A stretch of 64,000 bases of DNA from Tanypteryx hageni. Its lineage: Eukaryota > Arthropoda > Insecta > Odonata > Petaluridae. Shown piece by piece: positions 11,102 to 20,215 of this stretch (position 1 is its first letter; each line of letters opens with the position of its first letter). The stretch is from positions 682,001-746,000 of the forward strand of contig CM054117.1 of NCBI GenBank assembly GCA_028673005.1. The letters are read 5' to 3'. The notes under the pieces are model-generated. The model was not told where the DNA came from. It did not search any database and saw nothing but the letters and a program-made list of their open reading frames with translations. The position numbers and the translations under genes are program-made.

Positions 11102-11590
11102 TATTGACATTTTTTTAATTACAAAAAATTCACTTAAATATCTTAAAAAATTAAGATAAGACCACGCAATAATGCTTCTACATTTTAATAATACCTTAAC
11201 TAACCTAAACTCTACTTGCAATGTTTCCTTTATCATCTGAAATTCGCTTTATTATAATCAATAGAGCTTCAAGGGTTCTTGTGTTGGTGACGGTATGTTT
11301 TAATGTAAAAGTTAACTATTATTGATAGACTTAAGCCTTCTAAAGTTACAAAAATTAAAGTTAAAAAAATGTCATTTATTAGGCCTGTTTTCCACTGCAA
11401 GAGGAGTTCTGCAGTTAGTTTTAATGAGCGGCGTGTATGCACAGAGGCCTTCTTACTAGGTCGTCCTACGACCCTTAGATACATAGTTATGCTCCTGCTT
11501 AAGCCTCTTGAGTTTCCCTGTGCATTTGAATCTGTACTGGTGTGCGGTGACATTATATATTCCTTTCTATTTTATAATACCCTTAAAAAT

Positions 11591-13220
11591 ATGGAAAGCA
11601 AGCATAAAAGTAGTGGTACTGATGGTGCTTTATCTATGAGTAGTAAAAAACGTCGAGTGCTATCGATGGAAACAAAAATGGACATAATAAAGCGTTCAGA
11701 AAGAGATGAGTCATTTGCTTCCATTGGACGTATTTATGATGTTAATCATTCGACAATTGCAACCATTTTAAACAACAAACAAAAAATTGTTGATTACATT
11801 TGCAATGCAGGCTCACTTCAGTCTGTGATTGTCAGTAAAAACCGAAGTGTCATCGTTGAAGAAATGGAACGGTGTTTAACAATTTGGATTCAGAATCAAA
11901 ATAGAAAAAACCAATGATTGAGTAGTGAATTGATTCAAGATTAGGCTAGAAGCCTTTTTCAGGATATTAAATTGCGTATGGAGAAAATGGCGCGTGATCT
12001 TGCTGAATTTATGGCCAGTGCTGGATGGTTTGCAAAATTCAAGTGTAGGATAAATATGAAAAACCTTTCATCATCTGGTGAATCTGCAAGTGCCGATCAT
12101 GAGGCAGCAAAAAATTCCTGAGGCATTGGCAACAATTATTAAAGATGGGGGTTACTGTTCTCAACAAGTTTTCTATGTTGACGAGACATCTTTTCTGGAA
12201 AAAGATGCCTTCAAGGACCTTCATTGCAACTGAAGAGAAGAAAGTTCCTGAATTCAAAATTTCTAAAGATCGTCTAACCCTCCTTCTGGGTGGAAATGCC
12301 GCAGGAGATTTTAAATTGAAGCCACTTCTTGTTTATCACTGAAAATCCAAGGGCTTTCAAGGGCATAGTCAAGGTAACATTTCCCGTGATTTGGACTTCG
12401 AATAAGAAAGCATGGGTAACATCCTTACTATTTCAGCAGTGGTTTCTTGATCACTTTGTTCCAGCTGTCAAAAATTAATGTAGGGAGAGTAATTTGGCCT
12501 TTAAAATTTTATTGGTCATTGATAATGCCCCAGGTCATCCTGTAACATTAACTAAATTGAACTCAAACATCCAAGTTGTCTTCTTGCCTCCAATACCACT
12601 TCCTTACTGCAATCGATGGACCAGACAGTAATCGCGGCCTTCATAAGGTTTTACTTACATCGAACTATCGCTCAAGCTATTGCGGCTACCAATGCAGAAG
12701 GTTCTTTAACTCTGAAAGACTTTTGGAAAGGGTACAGCATCCTTGATGCAGTTAAAAACATTGGTCATTGTTGGAAGGAAATCAAACAAAGAAGCTGTGC
12801 CCACAGTTTGTTTATGATTCACAGGATTCTGAACAAACTGAAGAGAAAATCACCCATGAAGTTGTAGAAATGGGAAAAAGTATAAACTTATAAATGGATG
12901 CCTTAGATGTGGACGAGTTAGTGGACTCTCATTCGATTGAACTTACAAATGATAAGCTGATAGTAATGCAGAAGGAAGTCAAAGTACAGGAAGATGACAG
13001 CAATGATGACAACACTCCTTGTCCTCCCACAAAAGCTTTGTCTGCAAAAGTCCTCAATGATTCGTTAAAGAAAATCGATGAGGCTTTAAAGGTATTAATA
13101 GATAATGTCCCAAATGCAGAAAAAGTTCTACAGTTTATAAAGGTGTTCACAGAGAGTTATCCAGCTATAAACTCCTTTATGAAGAGAGGAAAAGAACGCC
13201 TTCAATTCAACTTTCGTTGA
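11591..13220 (+). pseudogene. Tigger transposase, decayed
   Basis: It begins MESKHKSSGTDGALSMSSKK, followed by a CENP-B-type N-terminal HTH (KRRVLSMETKMDIIKRSERD…IGRIYDVNHSTIATILNNK) that would bind the TIRs. The second HTH is broken around 11915-12000. The DDE catalytic core can be followed across frames: FYVDETSF (about 12170), LLVIDNAPGHP (about 12512-12540) and a PMDQ-like MDQTVIAAF (12616). The acidic C-terminal part is open at 12894-13220. Such transposases cut and paste the element at TA. Many stops and frameshifts make it inactive. Confidence 0.85.
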
Positions 13221-13801
13221 ACAGATTCTTCAAAAAAGTAGATAACAGCACAATTTCTCCAGCATCAACTTCTCAGGCATCAGATAAATATCCTGGATAC
13301 TCATCTACAAATAGCCTTGCTGGACCAAATAATTCCTCCCCTAATTCTTCAGAATAACAATCATGGTTCCCTCCCGTCAATAGATGTCTTGGAAACCAAT
13401 GAATGTTCTCTACACGACTAACTATGTACAAGGAAATTAAAGTTTTTATTGAAAATAAATGAATTTATCCTAACTGTTCAATTTTTATTCCCTTTATAAA
13501 GAAAAACTGATACTTTATAAATATTCACGAACAGATTAATGAATTTAACATTGTTTCTTATAGAAAAAGTCAATTCAACTTACGAACATTCAGCTTACGA
13601 ATGCATTTCCAGGTACGCATTAAGTTCGTAAGTAGAGGTTCGCCTGTATTTGGAAGTGAGCCTTAATCTGGAGAGTAAACTTCAGAACCTGCTTTCTTCT
13701 TTGTCTTCTGTGGACGTTATCGTGTTACTTTATCATGTAAGTACCCGAATCAAAATATAATTTACTGTTTCAAGTTAGGTATAAACAATTCATAATGTAA
13801 G

Positions 13802-13925
13802 TTAACCCTTGAACTGCTATGCACGTCTAAAGATGTATGGTGTGAGATGTGCTCCTACTGCTATGCAAGCCTTTAGACATAAGTTCGTACCTGTGCCCTC
13901 ACTGCTATGCATGCTTCATAACTGA
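13802..13925 (+). mobile_element. piggyBac-type end with 44-bp subterminal repeats
   Basis: TTAA at 13802-13805 is followed by CCCTTGAACTGCTATGC, a typical piggyBac-like terminus. ACTGCTATGC recurs at 13813, 13857 and 13901, exactly 44 bp apart, each followed by a degenerate 'cTTTAGACaT' phrase. I found no matching right end, so only this end survives or the other end is too diverged. Confidence 0.55.
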
Positions 13926-14286
13926 AGAAGTGGAGGCATCTTGCGGACTCTACAATAACTTGATGAACCTATGAATAGGGTTTCCTTCTAATATACTGCT
14001 ACTTTTAATACACAATGTAATGTAACGTAAATACAATTTATCCTTTGTTTCTCCCTTTTGGTGGAAACAAATTGTACATGGTATTGGATATTTTTCCATG
14101 GTCATTCAGTTGATTTCTAGCTTTTGAAGAGTGAAGACCTTTAGTTACATGTTTAGCAGCATTAGAAGAGTGAAGCCTGTGTTGAAAATGTGTTTTTCGC
14201 CTAAAACCATCAAGTAGTTTTCATCCACATATTTCAATATATCTTTTTCTGATAAAATATTAATCAATTACTTTGTTAGTACATAT

Positions 14287-14567
14287 CATAAATGAGGTCA
14301 GGCTCTACTCGGTGGAATTTACTCATATTGAAAAAAGACGAACTTTGTATATCGCCTTCCTTTCCCCCCCTTCTTTTCCCAACCGCTCATTCAATTACCT
14401 TCCATTCGTTTTCTTTGTAACCCCTACTGTCTCCCTCTCCCCCCCTCATTTTATCCTATATATATGGAACGATTTATATTTCATCACCTGATGATGCTAC
14501 GATCGTAGTGAAACCGGTCGTGTTTAAATTAAAATTTTGTGGAAATACAAAGTTCGTCTTTTTTCAA
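14287..14567 (+). mobile_element. 281-bp Penelope-like insertion with inverted ends
   Basis: It is flanked by a 15-bp direct repeat TTTGTTAGTACATAT (14272-14286 and 14568-14582). The segment 14329-14352 is the perfect reverse complement of 14544-14567 (24 bp). The first ~65 bp correspond, inverted, to the 3' end of the related Penelope-like copy at 32396, and the rest is in sense orientation. It has no ORF and carries a hammerhead-like motif. An inverted 5' piece plus a sense 3' piece fits known Penelope insertion products. Confidence 0.8.
14485..14522 (+). ncRNA. Hammerhead-like ribozyme motif (Penelope family A)
   Basis: Stem I is CAC/GTG and is followed by the core CTGATGA. Stem II is CTAC-GATC-GTAG, with unpaired TG and T at its base, then GAA. 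Stem III is two base pairs (AC/GT) with a CG loop, then the cleavage-site C at 14519. This is the layout of the short-stem-III hammerheads known from Penelope-like elements. The bulged base of stem II makes activity uncertain. Confidence 0.55.
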
Positions 14568-14986
14568 TTTGTTAGTACATATTGAAAGATATGTCGAGTA
14601 CAACATGTATACTACATGGGTAAATCAAAAAGTTCCCAGAAAATATTAATAACACTGTTCCCACGTTCCAAGCAATAACAAATCATTTTTTCCTATTTTT
14701 TCTGAAATAAACATCATCTAAGCAATTTGAATACAATATTTTGTAGCAAGTACAAAATTAAAGGTTTTGTATATTTTTTAAATAAAAAAATCATCAGCAG
14801 TTAAAGAAAAAATTAATTAATTAAACTATTTAAATTCTTTTATTAAAATTTAATAAAGAATTGCTTTAAGTGTTATAATAATTTTATTAAATAAACTCCA
14901 TTAATTAATTAATTTAAATATTCATTTTCATTTCAGATAGGACCTTTAAAATGCCATCAGTTGAGATTATCAAAACCTAGAAATGA

Positions 14987-16238
14987 AAGCCACAATATCT
15001 TATTGATGGTTATATCTACCAGTATAATTCAAAAGGACCGAAGGATATCCTTTATCTTTGATGCAGTTGAACCCATCATCATGGCTGTTTAGAACGTGCG
15101 ACAATCGTCAAAACAGAGGATGGAGTAATTTTTAAATCGAAGAGCGGCAATCACTATCATGATCCTGATATTCAGAACGCTATGAGAGCGAAAATGGTGG
15201 AACAAATGAAGGAGAAAATCTTTATACAGCCAGAAGCTTCGGTTACTTCAATTTATAGGGAAATACTAAACCAAGAACTAGATCCCGCAGATATAGAAGC
15301 TATTTCTGCTATGCCCAGCTATGAGAACATGTGTTCAACACTTTATAGAGTTGCTGCTAAATCTCATCCTTGTCTTCCAGATTCATTATCGGAATTGGTC
15401 ATTCCGGATGAATATAAGAGGTTTGAAGATGAAGATTTTTTGCTATTCCAAGATGAAGAAGAAAAGATTCTTGGTTTCGGAACTGCGCAGTTCCTTCAGA
15501 TTTTGTGCAAAAATCCTGGCAATGCTATTTACATGGATGGGACATTTAAAGTTGTTCCTTGATTGTTTTGTCAACTCTACATGCCATGCATAGAGACCAA
15601 ATGTTTCCATATCTTTACATCCTTCTTCCAAATAAGTCAAAATAAACTTACAATTGCATGTTCCGGTTAATTCAACAGAAAGCATCACAAATAGGCACAA
15701 TGTTTCAACCAAGAAAATTTCAAATTGATTACGAAAGTGCTGTCATCAGATCCGTAGAGGAAATATTTTCTGATGCTGATATTCAAGGCTGATAATTTCA
15801 TTTTAGCAAAGCAATTTGGCAGAAAGTAAAAAATTTAGGATTGCAATCGGCATACATCGAGGAACAAATTGACAAATTGTTAGGAAGTTAGTGAAGTCAA
15901 TGGTGGGATTGGCATTTGTTTCTTTAAATGTACAAGAGGAAGCCTGGGACGGAATTGTTCATGAAGGTCCACCGCCAGATCATCCATCATATGAAAAATG
16001 TGAAAAGCTTATCAAATACTTGGAAACTAATTGGGTTGGATCCACTGTTTGCTTTCAGCCACCATTGTGGAATCACCACGCTAATTTAGGCCCTCGGACA
16101 GTAAATCATGTGGAAGGATGGCATTATGCCTTAAATAAATCTGTGGGCCACCATCATGTAAATATATGGTTGATGATTACACATTTAAAGAAACAGCAAG
16201 GTAACTTTAAGAGTATACTAGGGTTAGTAAATGTTTGA
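14987..16238 (+). pseudogene. MULE transposase with FLYWCH finger, decayed
   Basis: A FLYWCH-type zinc finger comes first (GYIYQYNSKG…YL, two stops where a conserved W/C region belongs, then HHGCLERATIVKT…NHYHDP). A helical linker and the MULE catalytic region follow. The first acidic motif is AIYMDGTFKVVP (to 15562), where the frame breaks. The downstream frame resumes through IGIHRGTN-like sequence, KLVKSMVGLAFV and the C-terminal part (WDGIVHEGPPPDHPSYEKC…PRTVNHVEGWHYALNK, 115 aa from 15891). FLYWCH fingers bind DNA and the MULE domain carries out cut-and-paste transposition. The gene lies between two inverted subterminal arrays, which fits a MULE. Confidence 0.8.
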
Positions 16239-16441
16239 AATCTTCCATCTTGTAAAAACCATAAATATGAGGTCATTAATAAAAAATTAATGAAATTAAG
16301 TGCAGATCAACAAAACAGGGATATCGATTTACATACATGTGCAAGCAGTTGGATACTTACTTCCACTAAATGATTAATATAATTTAAATGGTCTATGTTT
16401 AAAAAATAAATGGATTAACTATTTAAAATTTGTATATATTC

Positions 16442-19328
16442 AAGTAGTGAGAAATTAAAAATAGGCACATGGAATGTTAGGACTATGAATTCAGGGGGTA
16501 AACTAGAGAACTTAAAAAGGGAAATGAGAAGGAATAATGTAAGTATAGTAGGTCTTAGTGAAGTTCGGTGGGAAGGAGAAGGCGAGATAAATTCAGACGA
16601 ATTTAAGATTATTTACTCGGGAGGGGAGAAAAAGGAAAGGGGAGTGGAGATTATAATGAGAAAAGAGATAGCTGAAAGAATTAGTAAGGTAGTGACAGTT
16701 AATGACAGATTAATAGGTGTAAAACTCCAGATGGAGCCAGTGGATATGCTTATAATTCAAGTGTATATGCCAACAACTAATGCTGGCGACGACGAAGTGG
16801 ATGAAATCTATGAACAGATTATGGAGATATTGGAGGATGAGGGAAAAGGAAGGATCACCACCATAGTAATGGGAGATTGGAACAGTGTAGTCGGAGAGGG
16901 ACAGGAAGATAACATAGTGGGAAAATATGGACTAGGGAAGAGAAATGAAAGAGGGGATAAACTTGTGGAATTCTGCCATAGAAATAGATTAATTGTAACT
17001 AATACATGGTTTAAGCATCACCAGCGAAGACTTTACACATGGAGAAGCCCAGGAGACCAGAGACGATACCAGATAGATTACATACTAGTCAATGAAAGAT
17101 TTAGAAATAGCATTAAAAATGTGAAAACACTACCAGGGGCAGATATCGATTCTGACCACAACCTTTTGGTGGCAAATATACAATGTAGACTGAAGAGCGT
17201 TAGGAGAAACATAAGAGTTAACAAGAAATGGAACTTAGAGGAACTCCTTAAAAACAAGGAGGCTATCATGACTGAGCTGGAGGAAAGGTTGGGGGAGAGA
17301 GCTGAAGAAAATAGGAAGAATGTAGATGAGGAGTGGAGATACATCCATAGCAACATTAAAGATGTAATGGAAAAGAAGGTAGGAAAGATAACGGGTGAAA
17401 GAAACAAAAAACCCTGGATCACAACAGCCATGCTGCAAAAAATGGAAGAGCGGAGAAAGTGGAAGAACATAAACACTGAAGAAGGCCAAAGAAAGTACAA
17501 GGAGTTAAATAATACTTTAAGAAGGGAAACAGATAAAGCAAGAGAACAGTGGATAAATGAAAAATGCGAGGAGATTGTCGAATGTGAAAGAATTTGTAGA
17601 ACAGACCTCATGTATAGCAAAGCAAGGGAACTATTCAAGATAAAAGCAAGAAAGATAGGACGTAAAGGAATCATGAACAAAAGTGGTAAAATAGTATCGG
17701 AGCCAGACAATGTAAAGAATGTCTGGAAAGAATACATTGAGGTTCTGTATGACAAAGAAGGAAAGCCAAGAAATATTGAATTAAATGAAGAAGAGGATGT
17801 GGAAGAAGATCAGCTAGGACCAAGTATTCTCGAGTCTGAAGTTAAAAGAGCAATTGATGACATGAAAAGAAGGAAGGCTGTTGGGAGTGATGTTATACCC
17901 GTGGACGTTCTCAAGGTTTTGGGGTCTAAAGCAGTTAAGCAACTCACAAAATTTTTTAACCAAGTATATGATACTGGCATATGGCCTGAAGATTTTTTAG
18001 ATGTTGTGATGGTACCACTGGAGAAAAAGAACAATGCAAAATGTTGTAAGGATTACAGAACTATTAGTTTAATTTCTCATACAGCTAAAGTTCTAACCAG
18101 AATAATAACCAAAAGAATTGAATGTAAAATAGAAAAGGAGCTGCAAGATAGTCAGTTTGGTTTTAGAAGAGGAAGGGGGACTAGAGATGCTATAGGATGT
18201 ATGAGGATGATGATAGAAAGAGCGCTAGAAGTCAATAAAGGTATGTATTTTTGTTTTGTAGATTGGGAGAAAGCTTTTGACCGAGTGAAATGGGATAAAA
18301 TGCTGGGTATTTTAAACAAAATAGGAATAGATTGGAAAGATAAAAGACTGCTTAAAAACCTTTACTTTGATCAAAAGATTAGAGTTAGGGTTGAAGGAGA
18401 AGAAACAGAAAGTACTTCAATAGGGAGGGGAGTGAGGCAGGGTTGCCCTATTTCACCAGCGATATTTAATATTTATGCAGAAACAATAACAGAAGAAGCG
18501 TTGATGGAAGAGAAAGGATTTAAGATAGGAGGTGAAAGTATTACCACCATTAAATACGCAGATGATCAGGGCTTAATAGCAGAAGGCGAGAAAGAGCTTC
18601 AGAGAATGACAGACAGACTAGTGGAGGTTGGCCAACAATATGGAATGAAGATCAATGCTGAAAAAACGAAAGTCATGGTGGTTTCAAAGGAACATAAAGA
18701 ATTAAATATAATGGTAAATGGCCAAAAATTGGAACAAGTAAGTAGTTTCAAATATCTCGGCAGTATTTTAGCACAGGATGGAAGTAGTACACAGGACATC
18801 AGAAGTAGGATTGCAATGGCAAAAGCAGCATTTAACGAGAAGAAGGAGCTTCTCACAAGCAAAAAAATAAATTTAGAAACAAGGAAGAAATTAGCAAAAT
18901 GCTACATATGGAGCATAGCTCTTTATGGTGCAGAGACGTGGACGGTAAGGAGAAAGGAGGAAAAATATTTAGAAAGTTTTGAGATGTGGGTATGGAGAAG
19001 AATGATGAAAGTGAAATGGACAGAGAGGAAGAGAAACAAAGAAGTATTAGAAATGGTGGGAGAAGAAAGGATGCTAATAAAAACAATCAGGAAAAGAAAA
19101 GAAAATTGGATAGGGCACATATTGAGAAGACAGTGTTTACAAAGGACGATCTTAGAAGGAAAAATTAGTGGAAGAAGAGGAAGAGGGAGAAAAAGAATAG
19201 GAATATTAGATAATATAAAGCAGGGATATAATACTTATAGAGGTATAAAAGAGGCTTCTAGGGAGAGAGAGAAATGGAGGCAGCGATTCAGTTTAAACCT
19301 GTCTTCGGACAGAAGCATGATGATGATG
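16442..19328 (+). mobile_element. RTE-clade LINE, copy 1, 5'-truncated
   Basis: The element starts AAGTAGTGAG and ends in a short (ATG)n tail, as RTE elements do. An 8-bp target duplication ATATATTC lies at 16434-16441 and 19329-19336. Compared with the full copy at 44764-48257 it lacks about 0.45 kb at the 5' end but has an almost uninterrupted ORF. It is inserted within the proposed MULE, downstream of its transposase. Confidence 0.92.
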
Positions 19329-19394
19329 ATATATTCTTTATTTGATATTAAAACATTTATAAAATTTAGAAAAATAAATGGTTTAGTAACCTAA
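16485..19394 (+). CDS. RTE endonuclease-reverse transcriptase ORF
   Basis: The 969-aa frame is open with no internal stops, and the frame is also open upstream to the truncation point (SSEKLKIGTWNVRTM). The N-terminal APE-type endonuclease shows GLSEVRW, MGDWNSVVGEG, RRYQIDYILVN and the catalytic SDHNLL at about residue 223. The RT has CFVDWEKAFD (motif A, about 588), GVRQGCPISPAIFN (motif B) and YADD (about 690), then a Zn-hook-like C-terminal region. It nicks DNA and reverse-transcribes its own RNA at the nick. The native stop has been lost: TAA in the sister copy is TTA here, so translation runs through the 3' tail and target duplication into flanking DNA. It lacks the N-terminal leader and so is probably not autonomous. 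Confidence 0.9.
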   Translation: MNSGGKLENLKREMRRNNVSIVGLSEVRWEGEGEINSDEFKIIYSGGEKKERGVEIIMRKEIAERISKVVTVNDRLIGVKLQMEPVDMLIIQVYMPTTNAGDDEVDEIYEQIMEILEDEGKGRITTIVMGDWNSVVGEGQEDNIVGKYGLGKRNERGDKLVEFCHRNRLIVTNTWFKHHQRRLYTWRSPGDQRRYQIDYILVNERFRNSIKNVKTLPGADIDSDHNLLVANIQCRLKSVRRNIRVNKKWNLEELLKNKEAIMTELEERLGERAEENRKNVDEEWRYIHSNIKDVMEKKVGKITGERNKKPWITTAMLQKMEERRKWKNINTEEGQRKYKELNNTLRRETDKAREQWINEKCEEIVECERICRTDLMYSKARELFKIKARKIGRKGIMNKSGKIVSEPDNVKNVWKEYIEVLYDKEGKPRNIELNEEEDVEEDQLGPSILESEVKRAIDDMKRRKAVGSDVIPVDVLKVLGSKAVKQLTKFFNQVYDTGIWPEDFLDVVMVPLEKKNNAKCCKDYRTISLISHTAKVLTRIITKRIECKIEKELQDSQFGFRRGRGTRDAIGCMRMMIERALEVNKGMYFCFVDWEKAFDRVKWDKMLGILNKIGIDWKDKRLLKNLYFDQKIRVRVEGEETESTSIGRGVRQGCPISPAIFNIYAETITEEALMEEKGFKIGGESITTIKYADDQGLIAEGEKELQRMTDRLVEVGQQYGMKINAEKTKVMVVSKEHKELNIMVNGQKLEQVSSFKYLGSILAQDGSSTQDIRSRIAMAKAAFNEKKELLTSKKINLETRKKLAKCYIWSIALYGAETWTVRRKEEKYLESFEMWVWRRMMKVKWTERKRNKEVLEMVGEERMLIKTIRKRKENWIGHILRRQCLQRTILEGKISGRRGRGRKRIGILDNIKQGYNTYRGIKEASREREKWRQRFSLNLSSDRSMMMMIYSLFDIKTFIKFRKINGLVT

Positions 19395-19689
19395 AATTTG
19401 CATTTATTTTTTATTCCTTTATTTTTATTTTTTATTACCAAATCTGAGAAAAACTAGAATTTTTAAGTAGAAAGTGATAAGTAATAAGAATCACAATAAT
19501 TATAGTCTAAATATAATGTTTTTATACTCTTCACCCAAGATTAGTACAAATGCGAATAGGGCATAGTTTGTAAAAGTAAATATATATTAAGTTATAAAAT
19601 ATATGTTAAGTTTGTAAAAAATATATGTATATTAGAATTATAGTATATAATATTTTTTACTCCTGTCACTTAAGTAAAAGGGCAATAAT
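19337..19689. other. AT-rich interior of the MULE 3' side
   Basis: Very AT-rich sequence lies between the LINE target duplication and the right subterminal array. No ORF or repeat is identified. Confidence 0.4.
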
Positions 19690-19810
19690 CCCATTATGGC
19701 AATTGCCATTAGGGTAAGTGCCATTAGGGCACCCAGGATAAGGGCAAGTGAGAAATAGGGCAAGTGAGAAATAGAGCATATGCAATTAAGGCATATGGAT
19801 TAGGACAAGT
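19690..19810 (-). repeat. Right subterminal array, inverted partner
   Basis: Read on the minus strand it gives ACTTGTCCTAATCC, CATATGCCTTAAT, CTCACTTGCCCTATTT, GGTGCCCTAATGGCACTTACCC and CAATTGCC, matching the order of the left array. It is shorter than the left array and slightly more diverged. Confidence 0.7.
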
Positions 19811-19876
19811 AAGACCTAAACATGTGAAGCTATTATCCAAGTCAATGGTAGCCATCTACATGAAACCAGCAACAAT

Positions 19877-20036
19877 GCAAATCACTACAAATTTCTCACT
19901 ACTTGCTTTCTTTTTATTAATGTTACATTTCCTCTGTGTACCTCCCAGGGTAGTCCCCACCAGGAGATCCAATTGGGGGACTATTTTACCTCCGGAAAAA
20001 TTTATCCCAGAGAGATCCATAGAGGCATTTGCATGT
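19877..20036 (-). mobile_element. Antisense fragment of the RTE N-terminal leader
   Basis: Read on the minus strand it encodes MDLSGINFSGGKIVPQ…GTTLGG…KCNINKK…SSEK, which lines up with the N-terminal leader of the full RTE copy at 45089-45230. It ends just after SSEK, the place where copy 1 at 16442 begins; the two share a 16-bp overlap (AAGTAGTGAGAAATT region). It carries no 3' end of the LINE, so it is not a normal target-primed insertion. Confidence 0.8.
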
Positions 20037-20094
20037 ATGTGATTTTTCTTATTGATTGATGCAAAATTGCTGAAATAGCCATGGCACTTTTGGG

Positions 20095-20215
20095 CATACC
20101 CAACATAATCGGCATAGCACTCGAAAGGGTTCAACCAAGATTGGATCAGCTGATCACGAAGGTGCAATAGCATCATGGAAGCCAATAAAGACAAGAGGCT
20201 TGCATTAACAATCAT
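20095..20215 (+). repeat. Dispersed repeat, inverted copy at 25373-25490
   Basis: Bases about 20120-20205 (GATTGGATCAGCTGATCAC, GGTGCAATAGCATCATGGA, GACAAGAGGCTTG) recur in reverse complement at about 25385-25480 with few differences. The GGCATAGCACTCGAAAGGG portion next to it resembles a piggyBac terminus; the inverted copy has an intact TTAACCCTTTCAAGTGCC at about 25472. It may be a piggyBac end plus conserved flank. Confidence 0.6.

Larger units (their letters stand above)
10174..13646 (+). mobile_element. Tigger (pogo-superfamily) transposon, full ends
   Basis: The element starts CAGGCGGACCTCAACTTACG and ends with the inverted match (reverse complement CAGGCGAACCTCTACTTACG). TA duplications are at 10172-10173 and 13647-13648. 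A second inner repeat of ACTTACGAACATTC occurs near each end. At 3473 bp it holds a dead transposase and a 336-bp MITE. It sits inside the proposed MULE, so it is younger than that element and older than its own MITE. Confidence 0.92.
9650..19810 (+). mobile_element. MULE-type DNA transposon swollen by nested insertions
   Basis: The two ends are inverted copies of one degenerate array. The left begins CACTTGCCCTAATCC at 9653 and the right, read in reverse complement from about 19810, begins ACTTGTCCTAATCC. The order of sub-motifs is the same at both ends (CATATGCC…, CTATTTC-, then GGTGCCCTAATGGCACTT). A FLYWCH plus MULE transposase lies between them at 14987-16238. Removing the Tigger (10174-13646), the Penelope piece (14287-14567) and the RTE LINE (16442-19328) leaves an element of about 3.5 kb. 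The expected 8-11-bp target duplication is not clear, so the limits and the pairing of ends with this transposase are inference. Confidence 0.6.

Noticed and set aside
17078..17755. 225-aa minus-strand ORF (and its twin at 46016-46693)
   Set aside because: Antisense shadows of the purine-rich RTE coding strand, rich in S/F/L. They are duplicated only because the LINE is.
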